64,000 nucleotides of DNA, from positions 82,409,114 through 82,473,113 of the forward strand of contig NC_090984.1 of the NCBI RefSeq assembly GCF_041146395.1. Direction: 5' to 3'. The stretch is from Eulemur rufifrons. Taxonomy: Eukaryota > Chordata > Mammalia > Primates > Lemuridae. The translations under genes were made by a program, and so were the position numbers. Numbering within the stretch: the first letter of the stretch is position 1; every line of letters starts with the position of its first letter. Below are positions 50,551 to 62,100 of the stretch, piece after piece. The notes under the pieces are model-generated. The model saw only the letters and a list, made by a program, of their open reading frames with translations. It did not search any database and was not told the DNA's origin.

Positions 50551-53019
50551 GGTCACCTAGCTTCCACGGCTTGTAACTAGACCTTGCTGGTCACTTCCTT
50601 CTCCCCTTTCAGGGTATCTATAGGCCAGACCCCTTTAGTGTACCCATTTTGGTACAAAACATGTTGAAACTTTATGTTCCACCTCAGAAGATAGCAAGAA
50701 AACCAACAAAGTAATACATCATTTTGTCAAGGAGCCATGGAGTATAAAATGGGAGAATTCAACAGGGTCTGGCCTTGTGCCCTGATGTTTTCTGAGCTCA
50801 GACTCCTGGCGTAGGAATCACTGCCTGACTCTGGCTTCCCCATCCTTGAGGTTGTGAAGGCATCAGGCTGGGAATGGCCCACTGGATTCCATCTGTTCAT
50901 TACCCATGGGCTTCTCCCCCTTCTCCTATCCCTGGCCCAGGACACACACGTAGTTCTAGGAAATAAAACATGTTTGTTCTCTTTCAACCAGGCTTTCCCA
51001 ATCTAATGTATCAAAGACATTCAAAAGTTTGAACAAAGGCTCTTCTTTCTCTGATTTTGTTTTATCACAGGCGAGTCTGCTAAAGGAAAACAGCACATAC
51101 TAGCAAGGAGAACTTGAAAAAGTCTAAGATATATAGATGTCTTATTTCTGCCCCCCAAATCTTTCTATTTATGTTCTCTGAGTGTCAAAATGGATGTGAC
51201 TCAGCTGTGATACACCAAAAGATTAGGCAGCATGTAATTCAACCCTCGCTCGCTCTCTCTCAGCATATGGCAAGGTTTACAGCTGCCAAAAACTGCACAG
51301 ACTCTTGCCTCCAAATACGAGTGAACAAAAAAACTCGTGCTTCATGAGGCCAAAGGCTGACATCCACCAGCCTGCACTGGATATGTACTTTCTCTGGGCC
51401 TGAGCTGGCTGAAGGTCCAAACAACTTACAAAACCAGGAATTGGTCTTCCAGTGTGGGCTCCACGCCACGCCCTTCTCTCTGAAAGCTTCCTCCCTACAG
51501 CCTCTGTCCCCGTCTTCCAAGAGACACTGTCCGAAAGATCTCTGCCCAAGTCCCTTTGAAGCAACCTCCCCTTTGAAAAATAAACAGGGAAATGTTTCCT
51601 CAGCGTTTGTCAGAAATGCCAGAACTGGGCTTATCTCCCACTAACACAGAAGTAACAAAGATGATTCCTTTTCATAGAGAAAACTGTGTGTGTACATTTG
51701 GGGTGGGGGTGGAGGGAATGAATTATCCCCTTCAAGTTGTGAGGTTTTGGCCAACAGAATGATTTTTTCCTAGTGAGAGCTGGCTCCACTGACAAGAGGC
51801 TTAATGATAATTTTGTGGCTGTCAGGCTCTGAGATTAGCTCCTGAACTTCCCCTCTGGAGGCCTACCTGAGGCTGGGAAGGGAGGGTACACACTGGCACG
51901 TGGACGCACTGAGAGCTGTTTGTACGGGGTTGCCAGGATATGAAATTAGAATTAGGCTTCAATTCAATTTTTCCTCTCCTGTTTTCCCTGAACAATCTAT
52001 AGCAATTCAATTGTTAGCAATATCTACAGTCAATCATTTAGTAAAATGCCAGCCCACACTTGGGGGGCTGATGGAAAGTGGGAGAGAACAAGGGAATCTG
52101 GATTCATGACCCATCTTTGTTAAGCACTTCGAAGGCTCTTTCTGCCTCCGCTGGAGATGGCACATGTGTGGTTAAGAGCCCGCTCCTTCTTGATTCTAGT
52201 AAGGAGTCACCGAGCCCTACCTCCTTAGAATTTTATTCTTCATATTTCTAAATTGGTTTTCTAAATTGCCATAGCAAGCAGCCCCTGTGCAGCTGCTGGG
52301 GCGGGGAGGCATCTGCGTGCTTGAGAGCTCCTGTCGTCAGTGTTAGCGTCTAGAGAACTCGCGTCTTGGTCCATTCCCATCTGTCCGAAGATGAAGCAAT
52401 TCCTGAGATGTTCTTTTAAGTGGTCCCACCATCCTGCAATGCACTGTGCTTGAAAACTTATCCAGAAATAATATAATGATCGATTTTGATCAACTGCCTA
52501 TTTTTCTATTTGTTCAATGGACCCAGGAAGAAAGTGAGGGTCTCTGGCCATCCAATGGACCATCAACGCCTCGGTGAATCTTGGCATAGGTTTGCTGCCT
52601 GCCAAGAGAAACCGGACTACTGCCTAAGGCAGAGAGAGGCTGAATGGTTCCTGCTGTAAGCCTTGGCCTGGAAGCATCTCTTTGCTCCGTCCTGGCCTGT
52701 GTGGGTACTGCAGCTGGGCCCCCCACAGAGACCACAGGCACACCAGCCTCCTGGAGAGTCACAAGCCAGCTTCCTAGGTCTGAAGAGAACACTCCTGCCC
52801 CTACCCTGTGGTCGTCAAAGCCAGTGGTTGGGGCTGAGTTGAGAGGCCTAGATTCTTCCTCTTTTGTGCCCTCAAATATGAGTCCCTGTGGGCTTCCTAG
52901 TCCGTGAGAAGAACAATGAAAGAAAAGCTGCTGAGACAGAGGAGTTTTTATAAACAACCACATCCCCACGATTATAAAGTCCTACAATGCTAAAGCTGGA
53001 GTACCAAGTAACCAAATCA
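50551..53019. other. 2.5-kb stretch without recognised repeats
   Basis: Many small overlapping frames on both strands (longest minus 52514-52969, 151 codons) with no recognised domain. A G-rich patch lies at about 51700-51715. No gene or RNA supported. Confidence 0.4.
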
Positions 53020-53075
53020 CCTGGCTTTGCAGATGAGGAAACTGAGGCCCCAAAGGATTAACGGAGGTGCTTAAA
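53020..53075 (-). repeat. MIR SINE fragment, antisense
   Basis: 'tttgcagatgaggaaactga' followed by 'ggccccaaaggattaac' is the antisense MIR core. Confidence 0.6.
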
Positions 53076-53324
53076 GCAGATTTTTTGATACCTGCTAATA
53101 CCTTATGAGAGACATAGTGTCAAATATAATAGAGAAAAGAATATTTTCCTAAGTAGCATCACCTCCCCAGGTGCTGTTCATCTTTGTACCCTCAGCAGCT
53201 TGCACAGAGAAGGCTGTATAAATGCTCTAAGTGCGTACCTAGCACAAGATTGTTCCGCGTTGTGACTTTGTATTTACTCTCATAATTAGCTCAATAAATA
53301 TTTATTGCACAATTATTCTTATGA

Positions 53325-53565
53325 TAGCTAACAATTCTTGCATGTACTACAGACCAGGCATTTCACATGTATGGTCTCATGTAATCCTCACGGCAGCCCT
53401 GTGTGGTAGCTAATGTCACTGTCTCCATTTTACAAATAAGGAGGCAAAAGCATCGAGAGGTTTGGTGCTTACCCACTGTCACAGAGCTGAGAAGTGGTGA
53501 AGTTAAGATTCCAGCTCGGGGCGCCTGGCTGCGGAGCCCATTCTTAACGTCTACGCCGTCTTACA
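53325..53565 (-). repeat. MIR SINE, nearly full length, antisense, CpG-retaining
   Basis: 'caggcatttcacatgtatgg', 'tctcatgtaatcctcacggc', 'ccattttacaaataaggagg', 'agttaagattccagctcg' follow antisense MIR. Around seven CpGs survive between 53515 and 53562. Confidence 0.82.
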
Positions 53566-54746
53566 GAAATCAGTTGTGTGCCTAGCACTGTGCTAGGAGT
53601 TGTAGAAGACAGTTTTTAAGAAGTTTACATTTTCTGGGGGGAAAAAAACCATGCTGTACAGAGCTTTGAGTTGGGGCAGTGGTAGAACAAGGGGCCAGCG
53701 GGGTGAGTAGGGTGGCTTTCCCTGTGCTCACACTTCTCCTTTCCATCTGTGGGAAAGTGTGCCCCATGAATGAGGAGAAAGTAGGGTAGGCTTGAAGACT
53801 GACGACAGACTGCTGCTGCCCGAGGGAGGACACGAGGTAGCAAAGAAGGGAAATACTACGACCACAGAGGAGGGTGGTCCTTCTCTTTTTGTACACCTAT
53901 CTTTGGATGTTGAGGCTACCTGTATTGGGTTCTGGATTTCATATTTTTCTGAGTCTGTAGCACATCCAAAGAAAGATGAGTTGGAAGGTTTGGAAGCCAT
54001 GCAATGTGGTCATCATTTAACTTCTCTTTCACAACGAATTTAGTGAATGTCTTCAATAGATCCTCTAGTGACCAGAACCGGTGAGTATTGGCAATGATCA
54101 GTAATCAATGGCCCTTGCCCTCAGGGTACTCTTCTGAGGCTCTAGTGAAGGGTATTACACTGCAGTCAAAATAAAATCTGTGACAAGGGTGAGCACAGGT
54201 GCTGAGCCAATCCTGACAGTGTTAAGATGGTTAAGGAGCATTCCCTTATGGAAAAGACTGGGACTCCGCCTGGGAGAAGATAGACATAGGGAAGAAATGA
54301 CAGTTGACATCCTGGAGGGAAGATCCACCTTGGCAAGGAGGGCACGAGCCTCTGGTTCCTGGGGGAGCTTGGGCAGGAGGGGGGGGTGGGCACTGGCAAC
54401 AGATGTCGTACAGGAAGTTTCACTCTGGCTGCGAGGAAGTACTGAATGACCTCCAAGGTTCTTGGTTCCTCTAATATCTTATAATGCTGTGTCCCCACAG
54501 GCATGTGCAAATGAGGTCAGAGATCCAGGACTCACAAGGAATCCTTTACAGTTTGTAACTCCTTGCATTTTCCATGGTGGGGAGTGGAGAAGTGGGATTG
54601 GACAGAGGGCGGAGGCTGTGGGGAGCAACAGCTCTGCCACACCAGGGTGTGAGGAGAGTGGAGGGACCTGTGTTACTGCAGTGGACCTCCTTAGGCTCAG
54701 AATTCTAATGGGTCCCAATATCCTTGTGCCATTGGAAATCATGTAA
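53566..54746. other. unassigned sequence with old-repeat hints
   Basis: 53575-53635 ('cctagcactgtgctaggagt') and 54090-54380 resemble pieces of the unassigned ancient family seen at 60480-62100. A G-run lies at 54379-54388. No gene supported. Confidence 0.35.
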
Positions 54747-54758
54747 ATTGTATTCTAG

Positions 54759-54927
54759 GTTTTGGTTTTTGTTTTTTAAGAGCCAGGATCTTGCTCTTTT
54801 GCCCAGGCTGGAGGGCAGCGGCATCATCATAGCTCACCGTAGTCTCGAACTCAAGTGCTGAAGTGATCCTCCTGCTGCCTGGGCCTCCCAAAGTGCTGGA
54901 CTATAGGTGCAAGTCACCGTGCCCTAG
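54759..54927 (-). mobile_element. Alu monomer (FLAM-like), antisense
   Basis: A single Alu arm in reverse, about 169 bp, with T-rich tail left and 'cacttcagcacttgagttcg'-type body on the minus strand. 12-bp TSD attgtattctag at 54747-54758 and 54928-54939. A free left monomer rather than a dimer, hence old. Confidence 0.85.
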
Positions 54928-55003
54928 ATTGTATTCTAGACAGCCTCATCAGCCTTGGAACTCCTAATTAGCTTGCTCATTGTGCTGCCTCTTCTGCTCA
55001 CAG

Positions 55004-55108
55004 AAACGAGGCTTCTTCTATTCACTCCAGTGCACAAGCTCGGATGACAGGCAGAAGTCGTACTTGCTGGATGCAGACACTGGAAATGTACTGTTGCCTG
55101 AACATCCT
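55004..55108 (+). other. candidate splice-flanked open segment, unproven
   Basis: A good 3' splice-site look-alike (cctcttctgctcacag, ends 55003) precedes 105 bases open in two of three frames, followed by a donor look-alike (cct|gtaagg) at 55109. Frame 1 gives 35 codons beginning KRGFFYSLQC. I do not recognise the peptide. This may well be chance. Confidence 0.2.
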
Positions 55109-55173
55109 GTAAGGGGATAAAACAGTAGGTGCTCACGGTGTGGGGGAGAAAGGTTTCTTACGCAGAGATTAGG

Positions 55174-55203
<30 letters not shown>
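55174..55203. repeat. (GT)n microsatellite
   Basis: About 15 uninterrupted GT repeats; likely length-variable. Confidence 0.95.
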
Positions 55204-55209
<6 letters not shown>

Positions 55210-55556
55210 GTTTATTCCATCTTCTTAGAAGGAGAGAGAGGGAGAGGGAGGAAAGAGGGAGAGCAGGGAGATGACGTGGTATCCCAAAGAAAGAGAAGGG
55301 GGATGCCAGCCCTGAGGCCAAACCGCTTGTTGATTTTATGGGGACAAAGAGAAAGGAAAAAAAAAAATAGTGATTGTTGTGAGAAACTGCTGCATCCGCT
55401 CCTTTCTTTCTTCTCCTCTACAAGATAATGGAAGCAGGGAGGCTGTTAAAGTCCAAGGGTTGGCTCTCCTGCCTTTCCTTCCAGAAGGGATTATCGCAGG
55501 AGACCTGAAACTCTCACCCTGCTGTTCACTCAGGAACTCTGTAAAAACAGATCCTC
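55204..55556. other. unassigned sequence, purine-rich at left
   Basis: A GA-rich stretch at about 55230-55275 and an A run near 55359-55368. No gene or repeat recognised. Confidence 0.4.
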
Positions 55557-55766
55557 AAAAGTAATTTTAATAATGGGACCTGATCAAATTAAAAAGCTTC
55601 TGCACAGCTAAAGAAACTATCTTGAGAGCAAATAGACAACCTACAGAATGGGATAAAATATTCACATGCTACACATAAGATAAAGGGCTGATAACTAGAT
55701 CTATATAGAACTCAGAAAAATCAGCAAGAAAAAATTAACAACCCCATTAAAAAGTGGGCAAAAGAC

Positions 55767-56093
55767 ATGAATAGAAACTTTTCAAAAGAAGACAGATTAA
55801 TGGCCAAGAAACATATGAAAAAAATGCTCCACATCTCCAATCTTCAAAGAAATGCAAATCAAAACCACAATGAGATATCACTTAACTCCAGTGAGAATGG
55901 CTTTTATCAAAAAACGTCCCAAAACAACACATGTTGGCGTGGCTGTAGAGAGATAGGAACACTCATACACTGCTGGTGGGACTGCAAACTAGTACAACCT
56001 CTGTGGAAAGTAATATGGAGATACCTCAAAGAACTAAATGTAGAACTACCATTTGATCCAGCAATCCCACTACTGGGCATCTACCCAAAGTAA
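55767..56093 (+). pseudogene. L1 ORF2 C-terminal fragment, knuckle preserved
   Basis: 108 codons of the ORF2p end. The cysteine knuckle is intact (CWRGC, seven residues, H, four residues, C), followed by '[16 protein letters not shown]' and a stop. After the Alu, the frame at 56460-56729 resumes with '[14 protein letters not shown]...MEYYSAI'. Endonuclease and RT domains are missing, so it is not functional. Confidence 0.9.
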
Positions 56094-56135
56094 AAAAAGA
56101 CATTCTATAAAAAAGACATATGCACTAGAATGTTT

Positions 56136-56479
56136 TGGTTTTTTTTTTTTTTTTTTTTTTTTTTGAGACAGAGTCTCACTCTGTTGCCCAGGCTGGAGTG
56201 CTGTGGCGTCAGCCTAGCTCACAGCAACCTCAAACTCCTAGGCTCAAGCAATCCTCCTGCCTCAGCCTCCCGAGTAGCGGGGACTACAGGCATGCGCTAC
56301 CATACCCGGCTAATTTTTCTATATATATTTTTAGCTGTCTGTATAATTTCTTTCTAATTTTAGTAGAGACAGGGTCTCGCTCTTGCTCAGGCTGTTCTCA
56401 AACTCCTGAGCTCAAACAATCCGCCTGCCTCAGCCTCCCAGAGTGCTAGGATTACAGGCATGAGCCACTGCACCCGGCC
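56136..56479 (-). mobile_element. Alu SINE, strepsirrhine type, antisense, in L1
   Basis: Full-length Alu in reverse with a T run of about 25 at left and head 'gagccactgcacccggcc' at right. The lemur inter-arm insert is present ('ctatatatatttttagctgt'). TSD tagaatgttt at 56126-56135 and 56480-56489; the L1 is continuous without it. Confidence 0.97.
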
Positions 56480-56975
56480 TAGAATGTTTGTAGCAGCACA
56501 ATTCACAATTGCAAAGATGTGGAAACAACCCAAGTGCCCAGCAATACATGAGTGGATTAATAAAATGTGGTATATGTATACCATGGAGTACTACTCAGCT
56601 ATAAGAAACAATGGTGATATAGCACCTCTTGTATTTTCCTGGATAGAGCTGGAGCCCACTCTACTAAGTGAAGTATCCCAAGAATGGAAAAACAAGCACC
56701 ACATATACTCACCATCAAATTGGTATTAACTGATCAACGCCTATGTGCACATATATCAGTAACATTCATCGGGTGTTGGGCAGGTGGGAAGGGGAGGGGG
56801 GATGGGTATGTTCACACCTAATGGGTGTGGTGCACACTGTTTGGGGGATGGAACACACTTGTAGCTCTGACTCGGGTGGTGCAAAGGCAATATATGTAAC
56901 CTAAATATTTTCACCCCTGTAATATTCTGAAATACAAAACAGTATATGCTAAAAAAAAAAAAAAAGTAATTTTAA

Positions 56976-57609
56976 GAGAGAAAGATTTACATCTCTGTTC
57001 AGCTGTTTTCAGAAGTTGTGCAAAACAGAACTCCTGCAGGGCGTCTGTTAGTGAGAGAACTCATAGGAGTGATCTCTAGCTGTCACTAGGTAATTGCAGG
57101 ATTAGGTATTTTCCTATTAATTTTGCAAGGCCACCCCTTTCACATACCACAGAACACACCTCAGGCTATGCCTTAGCTCAGACTGCTCTGTGCAGACTAT
57201 GCCTGGCCACCAAGTTGAAGAGCCAGGGAGGGCTGGCATCCCGCCCACAGCCTGCACTCTGGGCATCTTGAGCGGAACTGTATTGAGTTAGAGGCAAGGC
57301 TTTTTCCTCATTTGAACCAAGAGGCCCTACCACCAGCTGCAGCCCTGTCTCCCCCTCTCCCCAGCTGTCTAAATCCTACTCGTGTCAGGATCCAAATCTA
57401 GTTATGTGCCGCTGTTCCGTTCATAACCCTCAGCACCATCATTCGTGCACAATTAGCTGCTCCTCCCTAAGCTTTCTCAGGGCATCTTATTTATAACTTT
57501 ATTACAATCCTTATCATGGCCTAAATTGTTTTATCATTGCTTTGAGGGCATGTAATGCTAGTTTATCCGTTATGCACTAGCCTGAAGATACTATTCCCCT
57601 CTCTTTCCT
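56976..57609. other. unassigned sequence with possible weak L2
   Basis: 57360-57550 may be a degraded L2. No gene recognised. Confidence 0.35.
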
Positions 57610-57990
57610 GGCTTACTGTTGTCACGAAGAAGCTTCATTCTAATTGCTGTTTCCTTATAGGTAACATGTCTTTTTCTCTCTGGATGCTTCTAAGATGATC
57701 TCTCCATCTTTGCCGTTCACAGTTTCACTACAATGGAGTATTTGCAGGTTTCCTTTTGTTTAATCTACTTGGGATTTTTTGGAATTCCTGATGTTTAGAA
57801 AATCCTTAGTTATTATTGCTTTGAATATTGCTTCATTATTCCTTCTGTTATCTCCTTCTAGATTTCTAATTATACGGTAGACAGTCTCACTTTATTCTCC
57901 ATATCTTTTTATCTGTTATGAGAATATTTCTATTGCTTTGTATCCCTGGGTTGCATTCTGGATAACTTATTTGCCTCCATGTTCCAGTCA
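57610..57990 (-). mobile_element. old L1M 5' region fragment, antisense
   Basis: 'tctacttgggattttttgga', 'agttattattgctttgaata', 'atctccttctagatttctaa' resemble the reverse of L1M leader/ORF1 sequence. Diverged. Confidence 0.55.
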
Positions 57991-58034
57991 CCTAGTCTAT
58001 AGGTAGGGGTGTGTGTGTCTGATTCCACATGTTA

Positions 58035-58130
58035 AATCCGTAAGCTCCTTGAGGTGAGGGACTGCATCTATTTCATCTTGGTTGAGTGTCTGGTACGTAT
58101 CAAGTGTTTGCCTAAATGAACTGGTTGGCA
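58035..58130 (+). repeat. L2 LINE 3' end fragment
   Basis: 'taagctccttgaggtgaggg', 'actgcatctatttcatcttg' and 'gagtgtctggtacgtatca' match the L2 3' end. Confidence 0.65.
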
Positions 58131-60479
58131 TGTGTGAGGCAATTGTGAAACTGATCTTCCTATGCAGTCCAAGGTAGAAATACATGCTGAAATGCAAATT
58201 GGTTGTCTATTGGCAAGGAAAGAGGGACCATGGCCATTAAGTGGTTACAAGAATGGCATATGGGACCAGTTGGCTTGTCCTGCTCTGCCTATAGTTGAAT
58301 GATAGGTTAGGCCGAGCAGAAGCATGTGGCAGGTGTGCTTAACAATCACAGCCAAGCCAGGCTCTCTCTTTTTCAAATCAAACTCCTAAATATCATTCTG
58401 CTTATTTCACTAAAAGTTGGGACAGGAAATGAAACATAACACCAAGCTAGAAACTCAGGAAAAAGCCACTTTTGAATTGGGTGCCTCACCCAGTTTGATG
58501 TAGGCATAATCTTGACGTTCTCTCTCACTTAGAAATACATGAAGAAAGGTTACCATCAAGAAAGAGGAGTTTAGTAAGTCTCAGGAAGCTTGTTCAGACT
58601 AGTTGTGGGATCTCATGCCAGGCGCCAGGTAAATGGGACAAGTGTAAGCAAACGAGGTGTGCCGCCTGCCCTCAGAAAGACCTGCTGCTGCTGTTAGTCT
58701 TAGCAGCCCATCTCTCGGGTCTCATGGAACAAAGATTCATCTTCACAGGACAGATGTCTGCCCCTCAGTGGCTGTCCCCAGCTGCTGGTGGCCACAGTCA
58801 CGCACACGCAGGGTCACAATCCAGAAAAGATATGCATGACTTCAGAGGGAGTTTCCCGGAGTGTTTTTGGCAAGAGGGAAAGGGCTGGTGGGAAGGGTGA
58901 GTCTCTCCCTGTGGCATTCAATGTCTGGCAGTTAGCCACCCTTCAGTGGGAGGTTCTTGAGGAGAAACATGAAAATCGGTCTTCAGGGCAGTTCAGCAAA
59001 AGAGCATGTGGTGTCTGCTGCTGATTTGAGATTCCACCCAATGAGAAAGGAATCTCAGCGTACAATGAGTTTTCCCATCCCAGCTTATGTGATTATTAGG
59101 TTAATCTGCATCTCCTCCTGTCAGTGCTACTATGGAACAGTTCCAAAGCCACAAAGAAAAGAAGGCGGCGGCCATCTGAAATAGAAGGAGGTTCAATATT
59201 CCCTGATCTGAAATCCTGAATGGAGCATGTTGGTTGGCATCTGTAATGGTCCCAAAGGGTGTCATCAAATTCTCCCAATTAAATTAATTTAATTTTATTA
59301 TTATTAATAAATATGTATCAAAAAGCATACAGTAGCAGTATCTGGTCGAGCCAAACATTATACCGTGACTCCCTACCCATGGAGGTCAAGAACACTGACT
59401 GAAATCCACCCAAGTAAAACACAAATGCACAGCTGGATGGTCCCCAGGTCCCCAGGGAGCCCCCCCAGTTCCTGGGTCAGCATCGAGGAACAGATGGCAG
59501 CACCGGTAGGTCACATTCTGATTTCCTCTGCCTGGAAATCTGCTGCTTTATCTCAGTTGGGGGTTTCAGCTATTCCTGATGGCAGCGATTTCCATCTGGG
59601 CCTGTGGAGAAAAATAAACTTCTTCTGAACCATTAAAATTCATAAAGCTGTTAACAGTTAAGATGTAAAAAGCTCTCGAGATGTCTTTGTGCGTGTGATT
59701 GTTGTCTGTTTTGTGTGAAAACAATCAGACCTGTGGCGAAAATTCAATATGCTTATAAAATGGAATCTCTCATGCGAAGACCCTGTGACTCTTGTCACTG
59801 AGATGAGGTAAGAATAAAATGAGAAAGCGATGATGAAAGTGCTGGTGCGAAGATGATAATATCACTTCCATTCTTCTCTGAGAGCTCTTTAGGGAAAAGA
59901 TAGGAAGGAAAATTCGAGATAAAGTTCTTTGAGTTTCAAAAATTGAGTTAGGAATTATAATATAAAGACTTAGATGTTAGAAATCCGGACAGAAAACCAG
60001 AGCAGAATTCTTTGGCCAGGGTGGGTTTCTTGCTCTACATAAACATTCTAGGACAACCAAGTTGATCTCTGACCATTTCTTCACCATTTAAGGAAATGCT
60101 CGCCTGCTTTGGACAGGCCTGGCCATTTCCTCAGATGAAACCCAACCAGAAAACCCGTACGTCTCTTGGAGCAGAGCGGATGTGAGGAACTTGTCACTGG
60201 GGTAGCAGCTCCCTCCAGGGTCCAAGAGAGATGTAGTGAACCATGAAGATGGTGGGCAGGTGCTCTCTCTAACGAGGTCAGCTACCACAGCAAAATATGA
60301 ACCTAATGTTTCCAGATATTTAGACTTCTCAGGAGCCCAGAATTTTGAATTTTTGTACAAGGTCTCCTAATTTTTAAACATTGGTATATAAAAAATAAAA
60401 AGGCATCTTGTGGGCCCAACAGACTGTGACCGTGCACTGGATTTGACCTGCCGTTCACCAGCTTGCACCTCAAATAGAT
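58131..60479. other. 2.3-kb stretch mostly without recognised repeats
   Basis: Nothing firm apart from a possible degraded hAT remnant at about 60390-60475 ('actggatttgacctgccg'). 59600-59830 keeps several CpGs in an otherwise AT-rich setting and could be a conserved non-coding element; not testable here. Confidence 0.35.
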
Positions 60480-62100
60480 AGCTACGGTCCACAAATGTTT
60501 GTTGAGGCCTATCTTGTGCCAGGCATTGTCCTATATGTTGTGGACACAGAGGTGAGGAGAACCTTGTGTCTGCTCCTACCAAGTTCACAGCCCAGAGAGG
60601 AAGAAAGGCTGAGCAGCAAAGAGATCATTTGGGTGCACAGCAGAGAGTGGTCTGGGTGACAGCTTGCTCACCGCAGGGTGTGCATGCCATGGAAGGCCTC
60701 CTAGAGGCAGTGACATTGGAGGAGTTGAGTCTTGAACCTGAGTTGAATCTTGAAGAGTTAACCAGGTAAAGAAGGTAGATGGGGTAGAGAGAAAAGCACA
60801 TGCCAGGAAAAAGTCACAGCAAGAGATGAGGATAAGCACAGTCCAGACTGTGTAGACCCGTACCTGAAGCTCAATGAGTGACACAGGTGAGGCTGGGGAT
60901 GTATGGGCCATGGGAGACTTGGCCTTATTAACTTATTCGGGCTTTATTCCAAGGCAGTGGGGGAGCCCATGGAATGCTTTAAGCAGGGTAGAGACAGAGT
61001 GAGATTTGAGTTTTTAAATTATTCCCTCCGCAGCTAAGTGGAGCTTGCATCTGAAAGGGAAGAAAACTGGATGTGAAGAGAATACTTAGGAAGCCAGGGT
61101 AGTAAAACCGGCCAGAGGTCGTAAGGCCATGAGCTAGGGGCGGAGAGGAAGGTGGGATTAATAACTATTTAGGAAGTTAAATTCGCAGAACATGGAGACT
61201 GAAGAAGAGGTTGAAGGGTGCAGAGTGAAAGGTGACCTCCAATGGGCAGGTGGTAGTCAGAGTGACATTCCTGTTTGCCTGGATTGTCCCAGTTTTAAGA
61301 CCAAGAGTCCTGCATCTCAGGAAGCCCTTCAGTCCTGGCACACAGGGATGGTTGGTCACTCTAGTGATGGTCCCCAGCTGACATGGGGAATAGCACAAGA
61401 GGCTGTAAGTTTGGGAGGTTGGGGAGATAATGAGTTTGACTTGGAACATGTTGACTTTGAAGTGCTGGTGGACATCTAGGTCAGGACACCCAGCAGGTAC
61501 TTGGAATATGAATCTATCACTCAAGAGTGGGAGGACTTTGACTTGGAGAGAGTGTATTTAGGGGCCATACGCAGAAATAGGGTTGGTTAGGACCATGAAA
61601 CCTGGTTAAATTGCTCAGGGAGAGATCGTACCAGGAAAAGGGAAGTGGATCTAGAATAAGAGTCTGGAGAATTAACTGTTGGAAACATCAGTTTTCAAGA
61701 AGCATATAGAGAAAGAAGAGCTTGTGAAAGAGGCTGAGAAGGAGCAGGCAGAGAGTGTAAGGAGGACAGACTGGACATGGGGTCCTGGAAGCCACGCGAG
61801 TAGAGAGCGTCTCAGGGCACGAGCCGTCACCAGGGTCAAAGGCCAGAAAGATGTCCGCTACCATGAGCAGTGAGGACTGTGTCTCCTCCTTGTGATCTGA
61901 GCAGAAACCCTCAGTGGTTTGATGGGTAGAAGCCAGGCTGCTCCTGTGAGTTGAGAAGTTTGAGGAAAAGGGAAGAAGAGAGAGGAGGCAGTAGCCAGAT
62001 GACCATGGAAGGTCAAGGTGCAGTTATTTAAGATGGGCAAGAACTGGACAAACTGATAAACTGAGAGGGAAAAGCTATAAAAGGAAAAAAATTAAAGATA
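60480..62100 (+). repeat. long ancient interspersed repeat, family not assigned
   Basis: Wording familiar from a medium-copy mammalian repeat: 'cttgtgccaggcattgtcct', 'gaggagttgagtcttgaacc', 'ccatggaatgctttaagca', 'cttggaacatgttgactttg', 'gctggtggacatctaggtca', 'ctgagaaggagcaggcagag'. It extends for at least 1.4 kb with gaps. Small frames inside have no recognised domain. Confidence 0.55.

Larger units (their letters stand above)
55571..56961 (+). mobile_element. young 5'-truncated L1, sense, with an Alu inside
   Basis: About 1.05 kb of L1 3' end once the Alu is removed, ending in a poly(A) tail. Flanked by the 14-bp TSD aaaagtaattttaa at 55557-55570 and 56962-56975. Well-preserved ORF2 C-terminus; 3'UTR with a G-rich tract ('ggaaggggaggggggatggg' at about 56789). 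The insertion is bounded to the base and is the youngest-looking L1 here. Confidence 0.96.

Noticed and set aside
52514..52969. 151-codon minus-strand frame
   Set aside because: Overlaps another open frame on the plus strand; composition and content look random.
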